From assembly GCA_964462125.1 (NCBI GenBank), contig CAYWXT010000010.1, forward strand, positions 1-41,661: DNA of 41,661 bases, written 5' to 3'. Positions 25,610 through 33,380 of the stretch are shown in pieces. The notes beneath the pieces are model-generated. The model made no database searches. It saw only the letters and a program-made list of their open reading frames with translations, and was not told where the DNA came from. A program made the position numbers and the translations under genes. Each line of letters begins with the position of its first letter. Position 1 is the stretch's first letter. The stretch is from JAWLFY01 sp964462125. GTDB taxonomy: Bacteria; Planctomycetota; Planctomycetia; Pirellulales; Pirellulaceae.

Positions 25610-26628
25610 GTCGAATCGTCGGATTGGATGTCGGCGGCGCCAACCTCAAGTACGCCGCCATCGACGGGACGGCGGCTCGACGCCGGTTCCCATTGTGGAA
25701 CTCGGCCGATGCTCTGGCCGACGCCTTGTGGGAAGATCTGCGGCGGCTTGAGCCCATCGACGCATTGGCCGTGACGATGACCGGCGAGCTGGCCGACTGT
25801 TTTGCCGATCGCGCCATCGGGGTCGCCCACATCGTCGATCACGTGATGCGGGCGGCCCAGCGGATCGGTCTCGACCGCCTCGGCTTTTACGGCGTCGATG
25901 GTCGATTTTCTGACGCCGCGGCCGCAGCGCGGGCCCCCGATCGGATTGCGGCTGCCAACTGGCATGTGCTCGCCAGCGAGGTTGCCGCCAGCGTCGCGAG
26001 TGGTGGGTTGCTGATCGACATCGGCTCGACCACCACCGACATCGTTCCACTGGTCAACGGCCAAGTCGCCACGCTGTCGCGAACCGACCACGACCGTTTG
26101 TGCGAGGGAAGCCTGGTGTATGTCGGTTGTCGGCGAACGCCGGTCTGTGCCTTCGTGGATCGGCTTGTCGTTCAGGGATGCGAGTCGCGGGTGATCAATG
26201 AGGTCTTCGCCACGATCGATGACGCGCGGCTGGTTTTAGGGCTTCACCCCCCCGCCGGTGACGATCACGATTCGGCCGACGGCCGACCGCGGACACCCCG
26301 GCACGCCGCGAATCGGCTGGCCCGAATGGTTGGGCTGGACCGCCGCCAGGTCGGGATCGACGGTGCGCGGGAGTTGGCCGAGCAGGTGTTTCGGGCGGGA
26401 CGCCGATCCATTATGCAGTCCGTTCGTGCTCTTTCCCATGCCGGCCCCGGCCCCTGGATTCTCAGCGGCCATGGGCAAGACCTGTTGGAGCTGCCTCCCG
26501 GGCAACCGGTGATCGACCTGACTGAAGTGTGGGGACGATCCGTGTCGCGATGCGCGCCTTCCTTCGCGGTGGCGCGACGTTGGGCGGCACTGCAGGCGAC
26601 CGAGGAGGCCGCTGGCGCCGATGCATGA
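25606..26628 (+). CDS. mfnF: MfnF-like hydantoinase/oxoprolinase-family protein (H4MPT-linked C1 pathway)
   Basis: The 340-residue product has ASKHA/hydantoinase-type nucleotide motifs, GLDVGGANLKYA at the N-terminus and DIGSTTTDIVPL in the middle, plus YVGCRRTPVCAF and a C-terminal ILSGHG. It matches what I know as the H4MPT-linked C1 transfer pathway protein family, whose methanogen member MfnF joins the furan and phenolic halves of methanofuran. The start is GTG 25606, overlapping the TGA of the upstream gene. An earlier ATG (25555) would lie inside the previous coding end and adds unrelated residues. Confidence 0.74.
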   Translation: MSRIVGLDVGGANLKYAAIDGTAARRRFPLWNSADALADALWEDLRRLEPIDALAVTMTGELADCFADRAIGVAHIVDHVMRAAQRIGLDRLGFYGVDGRFSDAAAAARAPDRIAAANWHVLASEVAASVASGGLLIDIGSTTTDIVPLVNGQVATLSRTDHDRLCEGSLVYVGCRRTPVCAFVDRLVVQGCESRVINEVFATIDDARLVLGLHPPAGDDHDSADGRPRTPRHAANRLARMVGLDRRQVGIDGARELAEQVFRAGRRSIMQSVRALSHAGPGPWILSGHGQDLLELPPGQPVIDLTEVWGRSVSRCAPSFAVARRWAALQATEEAAGADA

Positions 26629-27259
26629 CTCGACGGTGCGCCGCAAGGGAGCCCTTCAGGACCGGCCGCGGCGTGTGATCAAACTCGGGGGAAGCCTGTT
26701 AACGCGGCCGAGTTTGCTGCGCGACTTGGAGCACTGGTTTGCGAATGCTCCGCCGGCGATCGACTTGGTCGTGGTCGGTGGGGGGGAACTGATCGACGCG
26801 ATCCGGAATCTCGACGCAATCCGTCCCGGCAACGCGGCGGCGACCCATTGGCGGTGTGTGGCGTTGCTGGAGTTCACCTTCGAGATCGTCCGCAGCTGGT
26901 TTCCCGAGTGGAATGTGATCGAATCACCGGACGTGTTCGAGTCGCCACGGGCATTCGAGTCGCAGCTTCACGAACGGTTAGCACCGAGCGTCCCCACCCT
27001 GGTTTCGGTGGGGGCGTACTATCGTGCGGGGATCGAGAGCGAACTGCCGGAGGATTGGCGAACGACCACCGACGCGATCGCGGCCCTGCTGGCGGCGCAG
27101 GTGGAGGCGCGAACGCTGGTGTTGCTCAAGTCATGCGAGGTTGACCCGGCGGCGTCGATTGAGCAGCTTGCCGATCAGGGGGTTATTGATCAAGCGTTCC
27201 CGCTGCTTGCTCGGCGGATTCCGGAAGTCGAGGTGGTGACCCTCGCGTCATCTCGCTGA
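26621..27259 (+). CDS. mfnE: MfnE-like amino-acid-kinase-family protein
   Basis: The 212-residue product belongs to the aspartokinase/uridylate-kinase fold: VIKLGGSLLTRP near the N-terminus, DLVVVGGGELIDAIR and TTDAIAALLAAQ later. In methanogens MfnE phosphorylates the aminomethyl-furanmethyl phosphate intermediate of methanofuran. A methylotroph homologue is Orf20. The start ATG 26621 overlaps the end of the mfnF-like gene by 8 nt, so the three genes are translationally coupled. The N-terminal ~17 residues are basic and not conserved, so a slightly later start is possible. Confidence 0.7.
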   Translation: MHDSTVRRKGALQDRPRRVIKLGGSLLTRPSLLRDLEHWFANAPPAIDLVVVGGGELIDAIRNLDAIRPGNAAATHWRCVALLEFTFEIVRSWFPEWNVIESPDVFESPRAFESQLHERLAPSVPTLVSVGAYYRAGIESELPEDWRTTTDAIAALLAAQVEARTLVLLKSCEVDPAASIEQLADQGVIDQAFPLLARRIPEVEVVTLASSR

Positions 27260-27331
27260 GGGCGGTACGCGACCGGTTGGCGTGTTTGATACATTGGCGG
27301 AACGAGCCACCATCATGGATGGATCACTTGC

Positions 27332-29719
27332 ATGATCGCAACGGTTATCGTCCCATTATTCATCGCCATGGTCGCTCCATGGGTCGACCGGATGGTGGGC
27401 CGGATGGCCGGCTTGATCTTCGCCTTGGTGCCGCTGGCGTGCCTCGGATGGTTTATCGCCCAGGGGGGCGAGATCGGTCGCGGTGAAGTGCTGAGCGAAT
27501 CGCTCCTCTGGGCTCCACAGCTGAACGTGGCGTTTTCCTTTCGGCTCGACGCCCTCAGTTGGACCTTTGCGTTGCTGATCACCGGCATTGGCGGCGTGAT
27601 CTTTCTCTATGCCGGCACTTACCTCGACGGCCTTCGTTCCCGGGGGCGCTTCTTTGCTTGGTTACTGTTGTTCATGGCGGCGATGTTGGGGCTGGTGCTG
27701 GCCGACAATCTGATCACTTTGTTCATCTTCTGGGAGCTGACCAGCATCAGTTCGTTTTTTCTGATTGGCTTTGACCATCAGCGACTCGCGGCGCGGCAGG
27801 CGGCGCTGCAATCGTTGCTCGTTACCGGCGCGGGGGGGCTGGTGATGTTGGCGGGGCTGCTCCTGATGGGAATGGTCGGGGGGAGTTACGAATTGTCGGT
27901 GTTGCTTGAACGAGGCGACGTGGTGCGTGCCGATCCGCTGTACCCGCCAATCGTGGCGTTGCTCCTGGTCGGCTGCTTTACAAAGTCGGCTCAGTTTCCG
28001 TTTCACTTCTGGTTGCCCGGTGCGATGGAGGCGCCGACCCCGGTCAGCGCCTACCTGCATTCGTCGACGATGGTCAAAGCGGGCGTCTATTTGTTGGCCC
28101 GTTTGAATCCGACGTTGGGCGGGACCGAGTTGTGGTTTTATCTGTTGACTGGAGTCGGTGGGGTGACGATGTTGGCCGGCGGCTACCTGGCAATTCGACA
28201 AAGCTATCTGAAACGGATCCTGGCCTATTCGACGGTCAGCGCCCTGGGGACGTTGGTGTTACTGCTCGGCTTGGGGTCCTCGGCTGCGGCAATCGGGGGC
28301 GACGGATCGAGCGGGGTCGGCGAGACCTTGGCTCGCCAGGGTACCGAAGCGTTCACCGTCTTCCTGATCGCCCATGCCCTTTACAAGGCAACGCTGTTTT
28401 TGGTGGCCGGATCGATCGCATGGCGAACGAGAGTGGCAGACATCAACCGGTTGGGCGGTCTTGCCCCCGCGATGCCGTGGACGGCGGCTGCGGGGGTGTT
28501 GGCCGGATTCTCAATGGCGGGTGTGCCTCCTTGGTTCGGATTTGTCGGCAAGGAGTTATTGCTCGAGTTGGCGTTGGCGCAACCGATCGGGATGCCGTTG
28601 CTGTTGGGCGTCGTTTGGGTCACCTCGGCGGCCTTTGTGATGATTGCTGGTTTGGTCGTCATCGGACCGTTTTTTGGAGCGCCGCAGGCGGTGCCCGATC
28701 CCCCGCGCGACGCGCCGTTGGTGATGACGGTCGGGCCGCTGGTGTTGGGGCTCGCCGGACTGGCGTCTGGACTGGGGCTGGCGGTCCTCGGCGAGGCGGT
28801 GCTCACGCCGGTTGCGGCGGCGGTGGGAGGTACAACCGACGCGGTCGACACCGACTGGCGGCTGTGGCACGGCGTGACGCCGGCGCTGGGTTTGAGCGTG
28901 TTGGCGCTGGTCGCCGGGGGGTGGGCGTATGCGGGCCGCCGCCAGGTGGATCGCTCTGTGCGCCCCCTGGACGCGCTGCACCGCTGGGGTCCCCAGCAAT
29001 GGTACACCGCCGGTTGGGGCATCACGTTGCGGTTGGCGGACCGGCAATCACAGTGGCTGCAGAGCGGTTCGCTACGCAACTATCTGGTGGTCGCCCTCCT
29101 GACCTCGATCGGCATGATCGGTTGGGGGCTCTGGCGGATGTCCCTCCCTCCACTGGTATCGGACCGGTGGGTGGAGTTGGCCGGTCCTTGGTTGGTCGAT
29201 CATCTGTATCACGTGATCGTGGCGGGCTTGATTTTGGTCGGCGCGGCGGGAGCGGTGCACGCCCGTTCCCGCTTGACCGCCATCGCGTCGCTGGGGATTG
29301 TCGGCTATGGCGTTGCCATGATCTATGTCCTTTACGGCGCCCCCGACCTGGCGATCACGCAGTTTCTCGTCGAGACGCTAACGGTGTTGTTGTTCGTGTT
29401 CGTCTTTTACCGTCTGCCGAGGTCTCCCCGGGAATCGGGGGCGCGGCAGCAGCTGAGCGATCTGGCGATCGCCCTCGCTGCCGGGGCGATGATGAGCCTG
29501 TTGGTGATGGTGGTCACCCAGAGCCAGGTTGGGGCGAAGATTTCCAATTACTTTGCCGACCAAAGCGTGACGGTGGGGCGAGGGTACAACATCGTGAATG
29601 TCATCCTCGTCGATTTCCGCGCCCTTGATACGCTGGGCGAGATCGCCGTTTTGGCGGTTTCGGCCATCGGCGTACTGGCCTTGCTCAAGTTGCGACCGCC
29701 AGCGGAGGATTCGCCATGA
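27332..29719 (+). CDS. mrpA: MrpA/MnhA, large subunit of Na+(K+)/H+ antiporter
   Basis: The 795-residue membrane protein has the usual length for MrpA (about 800). The NADH-dehydrogenase-like proton-transfer core shows FWELTSISSFFLIGF, LPGAMEAPTPVSAYLHSSTMVKAG and HALYKATLFLVAGS with conserved Lys/His. The C-terminal part (YGAPDLAITQFLVETLTVLLFVFVFYRLP, LGEIAVLAVSAIGVLALLKLRP) is the MrpA-specific extension related to MbhD/MbhE. It is the first gene of a complete mrpA-G operon, 72 bp after the mfnE-like gene, and overlaps mrpB by ATGA. Confidence 0.93.
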   Translation: MIATVIVPLFIAMVAPWVDRMVGRMAGLIFALVPLACLGWFIAQGGEIGRGEVLSESLLWAPQLNVAFSFRLDALSWTFALLITGIGGVIFLYAGTYLDGLRSRGRFFAWLLLFMAAMLGLVLADNLITLFIFWELTSISSFFLIGFDHQRLAARQAALQSLLVTGAGGLVMLAGLLLMGMVGGSYELSVLLERGDVVRADPLYPPIVALLLVGCFTKSAQFPFHFWLPGAMEAPTPVSAYLHSSTMVKAGVYLLARLNPTLGGTELWFYLLTGVGGVTMLAGGYLAIRQSYLKRILAYSTVSALGTLVLLLGLGSSAAAIGGDGSSGVGETLARQGTEAFTVFLIAHALYKATLFLVAGSIAWRTRVADINRLGGLAPAMPWTAAAGVLAGFSMAGVPPWFGFVGKELLLELALAQPIGMPLLLGVVWVTSAAFVMIAGLVVIGPFFGAPQAVPDPPRDAPLVMTVGPLVLGLAGLASGLGLAVLGEAVLTPVAAAVGGTTDAVDTDWRLWHGVTPALGLSVLALVAGGWAYAGRRQVDRSVRPLDALHRWGPQQWYTAGWGITLRLADRQSQWLQSGSLRNYLVVALLTSIGMIGWGLWRMSLPPLVSDRWVELAGPWLVDHLYHVIVAGLILVGAAGAVHARSRLTAIASLGIVGYGVAMIYVLYGAPDLAITQFLVETLTVLLFVFVFYRLPRSPRESGARQQLSDLAIALAAGAMMSLLVMVVTQSQVGAKISNYFADQSVTVGRGYNIVNVILVDFRALDTLGEIAVLAVSAIGVLALLKLRPPAEDSP

Positions 29720-30132
29720 CGACATCGATCATCGTCCGGTCGGCGATCCGCTATCTGCTGGTGATCATCGCCATGTTCTCGATCTTTTCGCTGCTGCGCG
29801 GGCACGATGAACCGGGCGGCGGCTTCATTGGCGGTTTGTTGGGGGCAACGTGTTTTGTCCTCTATGCCTTGGCGTACGATGTACCGACATCGCGGCGGAT
29901 GTTGCGGATCGAGGAGCACCAATTAATCGGCTGGGGATTGTTGCTCGCTGCGCTCACCGGAGCGATCGGGGTGGTCCTTGGTGACCCCTTTCTCAGTGCT
30001 TACTGGCTGGAAGGAGAACTGCCCATCTTGGGGACATTGAAGTTGGGCACGCCACTGTTGTTCGATGTCGGGGTTTACTTGGCGGTGATGGGTGCGGTGT
30101 TGATGATCATGTTTTCGCTCGCCGACGCGTAG
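29716..30132 (+). CDS. mrpB: MrpB/MnhB antiporter subunit
   Basis: The 138-residue membrane protein with about four helices has the MrpB hallmark HDEPGGGFIGGLL at about 30-42 and a C-terminal LKLGTPLLFDVGVYLAVMGAVLMI. It overlaps mrpA by 4 nt (ATGA). Confidence 0.92.
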   Translation: MTTSIIVRSAIRYLLVIIAMFSIFSLLRGHDEPGGGFIGGLLGATCFVLYALAYDVPTSRRMLRIEEHQLIGWGLLLAALTGAIGVVLGDPFLSAYWLEGELPILGTLKLGTPLLFDVGVYLAVMGAVLMIMFSLADA

Positions 30133-30161
30133 AAAGCCACGATCCAGGGGAGGAACATTTG

Positions 30162-30509
30162 ATGGAGTGGGTGCTGGCGATCGTCATCGGCGGTCTGTAT
30201 GCCGCAGGGTTGTACCTGTTGATGCGGGGCAACCTCGTAAAACTGGTGATCGGGTTGGTGCTACTTTCTCAGGCGACCAACCTGTTGATTTTCACCGCGG
30301 CGGGCCTGCGCAGCGCCAATGCGCCGATCATTCCTGAGGGGGAGCTAGCGCCGGTGCGGGATTTTGCCGACCCGTTGCCGCAGGCCCTGATCTTGACGGC
30401 GATTGTGATTGGATTTGGCGTGATCGCATTTACGCTGACCTTGGCGCACACCGCCTATGCACGCTTGAAGAGCGACCAGCTGGAAGAGCTGGAGGTAAGC
30501 GACCAATGA
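30162..30509 (+). CDS. mrpC: MrpC/MnhC antiporter subunit (NuoK-like)
   Basis: The 115-residue protein has three helices (LAIVIGGLYAAGLYLLMRGN, VIGLVLLSQATNLLIF, ALILTAIVIGFGVIAFTLTL) and is homologous to complex I NuoK. The start ATG 30162 has a strong AGGGGAGG ribosome site about 7 nt upstream, the only within-operon start that relies on a strong ribosome site rather than on stop/start overlap. It overlaps mrpD by ATGA. Confidence 0.92.
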   Translation: MEWVLAIVIGGLYAAGLYLLMRGNLVKLVIGLVLLSQATNLLIFTAAGLRSANAPIIPEGELAPVRDFADPLPQALILTAIVIGFGVIAFTLTLAHTAYARLKSDQLEELEVSDQ

Positions 30510-32089
30510 GCGGCCTGTTGGTCTTGCCCGTGTTGATTCCAATCGTGGTCGCCTGCTTGACGATCATGCTGTGGCGTAGCCGCCGGGGACAGCGGGTGAT
30601 CAGCATCGTCGGGATGGCGGGGCACTTGGCATCGTCGATCGCCTTGCTCGCTGCCGTTGACCGGCAGGACGTGTTGGTCGATTCGATGGGCGGCTACGCT
30701 GCGCCCTATGGAATCAGCTTTGTCGCCGACCGGCTCGCAGCCATCATGGTGTTGCTGGCCGCATTGCAGGGGGCAGCGGTGGTCGTTTATTCGAGTGTCA
30801 GCATCGATGCTGGCCGGGAGGTGTTCGGTTTCCATCCCTTGATTCATGTCTTGCTGGCCGGGGTGTGCGGTGCCTTCCTGACCGGCGATTTGTTCAATAT
30901 GTATGTCTTCTTTGAAGTGTTGTTGATGTCCTCGTTTGTTCTGTTGACGTTGGGCGGGGAACGGGGGCAAATCGAGGGGGCGATCAAGTACGTGACATTG
31001 AATCTGCTCAGCTCCGCGATTTTTTTGGCGGCGGTTGGCTTGATGTACGGGTCGACCGGCACGTTGAACATGGCGGATCTGGCAGTCAAGCTCCCCGCGG
31101 CCGGCCAGCCACAACTGTCGACGGTGTTGGCGATGATGTTTCTGGTCGCCTTTGGCATCAAGGCAGCGATATTCCCCCTGTTTTTTTGGCTGCCCGCCTC
31201 TTACCACACACCGCCGGTGGCGGTCTCGGCGATCTTTGCGGGCTTGTTGACCAAGGTCGGCGTGTACGCCTTGATCCGCGTGTTTACCTTGATCTTCGTG
31301 CACGATGTCGGGTTCACTCACAGCATCATCCTCGTGATCGCGGCACTCACCATGGTCACCGGCGTTCTTGGCGCGGCGGTCCAAGAGGAGTTTCGCCGGA
31401 TCTTGTCATTTCACATCATCAGTCAGATCGGTTACATGCTAATGGGATTGGGGTTGGTATCGGCGCTGGCCTGGTCCGACTCGGACCAGACGCGGGCCGG
31501 GGTGACGCTGGCCTTGGCTGGCTCAGTCTTCTACATCGCTCACCACATCGTCGTGAAAGGAAACCTGTTCCTGATCAGCGGTGTGGTGGAGCGACTGCAG
31601 GGGACGGGCAGCCTGCGTCAATCCGGGGGCTTTTACGCCGCCTGGCCGCGGTTGTCGATTCTATTTTTGATCCCGGCGTTATCATTGGCCGGGATCCCTC
31701 CCTTGTCCGGGTTTTGGGCCAAGCTGGCCTTGGTCAAGGCGGGGTTGGAGTTGGGCCAGTACACGATGGTCGGTATCGCCTTGGCGGTCGGCTTGTTGAC
31801 CCTGTTTTCAATGACCAAGATTTGGGGGGCGGTTTTTTGGGCTGCGGCCCCCGCGGAGGGTCCGATGGCGACCGACAACCTTGCCTATCGCCGGGCGCAG
31901 CGGAACATCGGAGGGATGATTGCCCCCATCGCGGTGCTTGCCCTGGTAACGGTCGGCATCGGGTTGATGGTCGGCCCGATTTTCGATCTGGCGATGCGGG
32001 CTGGCGAGCAATTGATCGATCCCCAGGTTTACATCGACGCGGTCCAGCCGGTCGATCGGAGCGGTGCGTGGGTGGAGGAGGTACGATGA
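30506..32089 (+). CDS. mrpD: MrpD/MnhD antiporter subunit (NuoN-like)
   Basis: The 527-residue polytopic protein has the proton-pumping antiporter core: GDLFNMYVFFEVLLMSSFVLL, AAIFPLFFWLPASYHTPPVAVSAIFAGLLTKVGVYAL and HHIVVKGNLFLISG. The conserved Glu (FFEV) and Lys (LLTKVG) residues used for proton translocation are visible. It overlaps mrpC and mrpE by ATGA. Confidence 0.93.
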   Translation: MSGLLVLPVLIPIVVACLTIMLWRSRRGQRVISIVGMAGHLASSIALLAAVDRQDVLVDSMGGYAAPYGISFVADRLAAIMVLLAALQGAAVVVYSSVSIDAGREVFGFHPLIHVLLAGVCGAFLTGDLFNMYVFFEVLLMSSFVLLTLGGERGQIEGAIKYVTLNLLSSAIFLAAVGLMYGSTGTLNMADLAVKLPAAGQPQLSTVLAMMFLVAFGIKAAIFPLFFWLPASYHTPPVAVSAIFAGLLTKVGVYALIRVFTLIFVHDVGFTHSIILVIAALTMVTGVLGAAVQEEFRRILSFHIISQIGYMLMGLGLVSALAWSDSDQTRAGVTLALAGSVFYIAHHIVVKGNLFLISGVVERLQGTGSLRQSGGFYAAWPRLSILFLIPALSLAGIPPLSGFWAKLALVKAGLELGQYTMVGIALAVGLLTLFSMTKIWGAVFWAAAPAEGPMATDNLAYRRAQRNIGGMIAPIAVLALVTVGIGLMVGPIFDLAMRAGEQLIDPQVYIDAVQPVDRSGAWVEEVR

Positions 32090-32562
32090 GGTTGTTTATC
32101 GCCAATCTGATGCTCGCCTTTGCCTGGTCGCTGATGGTGGCGGAGTTCACTCTGCCCAGCCTGATGCTCGGCTTTGTCTTCGGGTACCTGCTGCTGTGGT
32201 TCATGCGCCCGCTGGTCGGCGCCTCGGGCTACTTTGACAAAGTTCGTCAGGTCACGTTGTTTTTGTTATTTTTCATACGCGAATTGATCATGGCCAACCT
32301 GCGGGTGGCATGGCACGTGGTGACGCCGTCCAGTTTTTTCAAACCGGGGATCATCGCCATGCCGTTGGAACCGCAGTCGGACATGGAGGCGACCTTGTTG
32401 GCCAACGTCTTGACCCTGACGCCTGGATCGTTTGCCGTCGATCTTTCCAGCGATCGCCGCGTGCTGTACGTCCACGTCATGGACGTGGACGATCCGGACG
32501 AGATGCGTCATCAATTGAAGCAACAATACGAGAAACCGCTCCTGGACGTGCTGCGAACATGA
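32086..32562 (+). CDS. mrpE: MrpE/MnhE antiporter subunit
   Basis: The 158-residue product has N-terminal membrane helices (LFIANLMLAFAWSLMV, LMLGFVFGYLLLWF) and the cytosolic MrpE motif LLANVLTLTPGSFAVDLSSDRRVLYVHVMD. It begins with ATGA overlap at 32086 and overlaps mrpF the same way at 32559. A longer frame reading into mrpD is a shadow. Confidence 0.9.
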   Translation: MRLFIANLMLAFAWSLMVAEFTLPSLMLGFVFGYLLLWFMRPLVGASGYFDKVRQVTLFLLFFIRELIMANLRVAWHVVTPSSFFKPGIIAMPLEPQSDMEATLLANVLTLTPGSFAVDLSSDRRVLYVHVMDVDDPDEMRHQLKQQYEKPLLDVLRT

Positions 32563-32858
32563 TGGCGATGTGGATGGCAATCGCGGGCAACTGGGTGAGC
32601 TGGAGTGGTTGGCTGTCGTTGAACGTTTTCGCCGTGGCGATGATCTTGGCGGTCGCCCGCTTGTTGATCGGACCCACGTTGGCGGATCGGGTCGTCGCGC
32701 TCGATTTGGTTGCCGCCTTGGCGGTGGGGATGATTGCCTTGTACGCGATTCAGCGTGGCGAACCGATGCTGTTGCGAGCAGCGATCGTTGTTGCCTTGGT
32801 CGTCTTTGTGGGCACGATTGCCTTCGCGAAGTACCTAGAAAAGCGGGAAGGCCCATGA
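32559..32858 (+). CDS. mrpF: MrpF/MnhF antiporter subunit
   Basis: The 99-residue protein has three transmembrane segments. MrpF features ILAVARLLIGPTLADRVVALDLVAAL and ALVVFVGTIAFAKYLEK are present. The start ATG 32559 overlaps the mrpE stop by 4 nt. Confidence 0.9.
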   Translation: MMAMWMAIAGNWVSWSGWLSLNVFAVAMILAVARLLIGPTLADRVVALDLVAALAVGMIALYAIQRGEPMLLRAAIVVALVVFVGTIAFAKYLEKREGP

Positions 32859-33283
32859 CGGGATGGCTACACGAGTTGGTGACCTCCTTGCTCATGCTGG
32901 CGGGGGCCGGATTCAGCTTCACCGCTGCCCTCGGCATCGTGCGGATGCCTGATCTGTTCACGCGGATGCAGGCGGCTGCCAAGACCGGTACCTTGGGGGT
33001 GGGCTGTACGATCGCAGCCGTGGCGGTCCATTTTGCCGAGGTCGGGGTTACCACCCGCGCCGCCCTGGTGATCCTGTTCCTGTTCCTCACAGCACCGGTC
33101 GCTGCCCATATGATCGCGCGCGCGGGCTACATCAGCGGGGTGGTGTTGTGGAGCGGGATGGTCACCGACGAGTTGCGCGACCGCTACGACCCGACGACGC
33201 ATGCGTTGGCCAGCGGTTTGGAGGGGGAGGAGCAGGGGGACGAGGCGGCGGGGGAATCGGAGAACGAGTCCAGCGGCCTGTGA
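32855..33283 (+). CDS. mrpG: MrpG/MnhG antiporter subunit
   Basis: The 142-residue protein has three transmembrane segments, with GIVRMPDLFTRMQAAAKTGTLG and LFLFLTAPVAAHMIARAGY as MrpG hallmarks. An acidic C-terminal tail (EGEEQGDEAAGESENESS) extends past the usual end. ATG 32855 overlaps the mrpF stop by 4 nt. It is the last gene of the operon. Confidence 0.9.
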   Translation: MTGWLHELVTSLLMLAGAGFSFTAALGIVRMPDLFTRMQAAAKTGTLGVGCTIAAVAVHFAEVGVTTRAALVILFLFLTAPVAAHMIARAGYISGVVLWSGMVTDELRDRYDPTTHALASGLEGEEQGDEAAGESENESSGL

Positions 33284-33308
33284 ACGGACGGCCGCCACTT
33301 GAGGGACA

Positions 33309-33339
33309 TTGACCCAGCGGTCGTGGCCCCCGTTACAAT
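33309..33339 (+). promoter_or_regulatory. Promoter of the histidine kinase gene
   Basis: TTGACC (33309-33314), a 19-bp spacer, then TACAAT (33334-33339). The leader would be about 35 nt. The -10 is near consensus, while the spacer is longer than ideal. Confidence 0.55.
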
Positions 33340-33380
33340 AGCTTGCTTTCGAATCCTTCGTCCCAGGCGTAGAAGGATCC

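Noticed and set aside
30455..31384. 309-codon minus-strand frame
   Set aside because: Shadow of mrpD, whose transmembrane pattern and motifs are clear.
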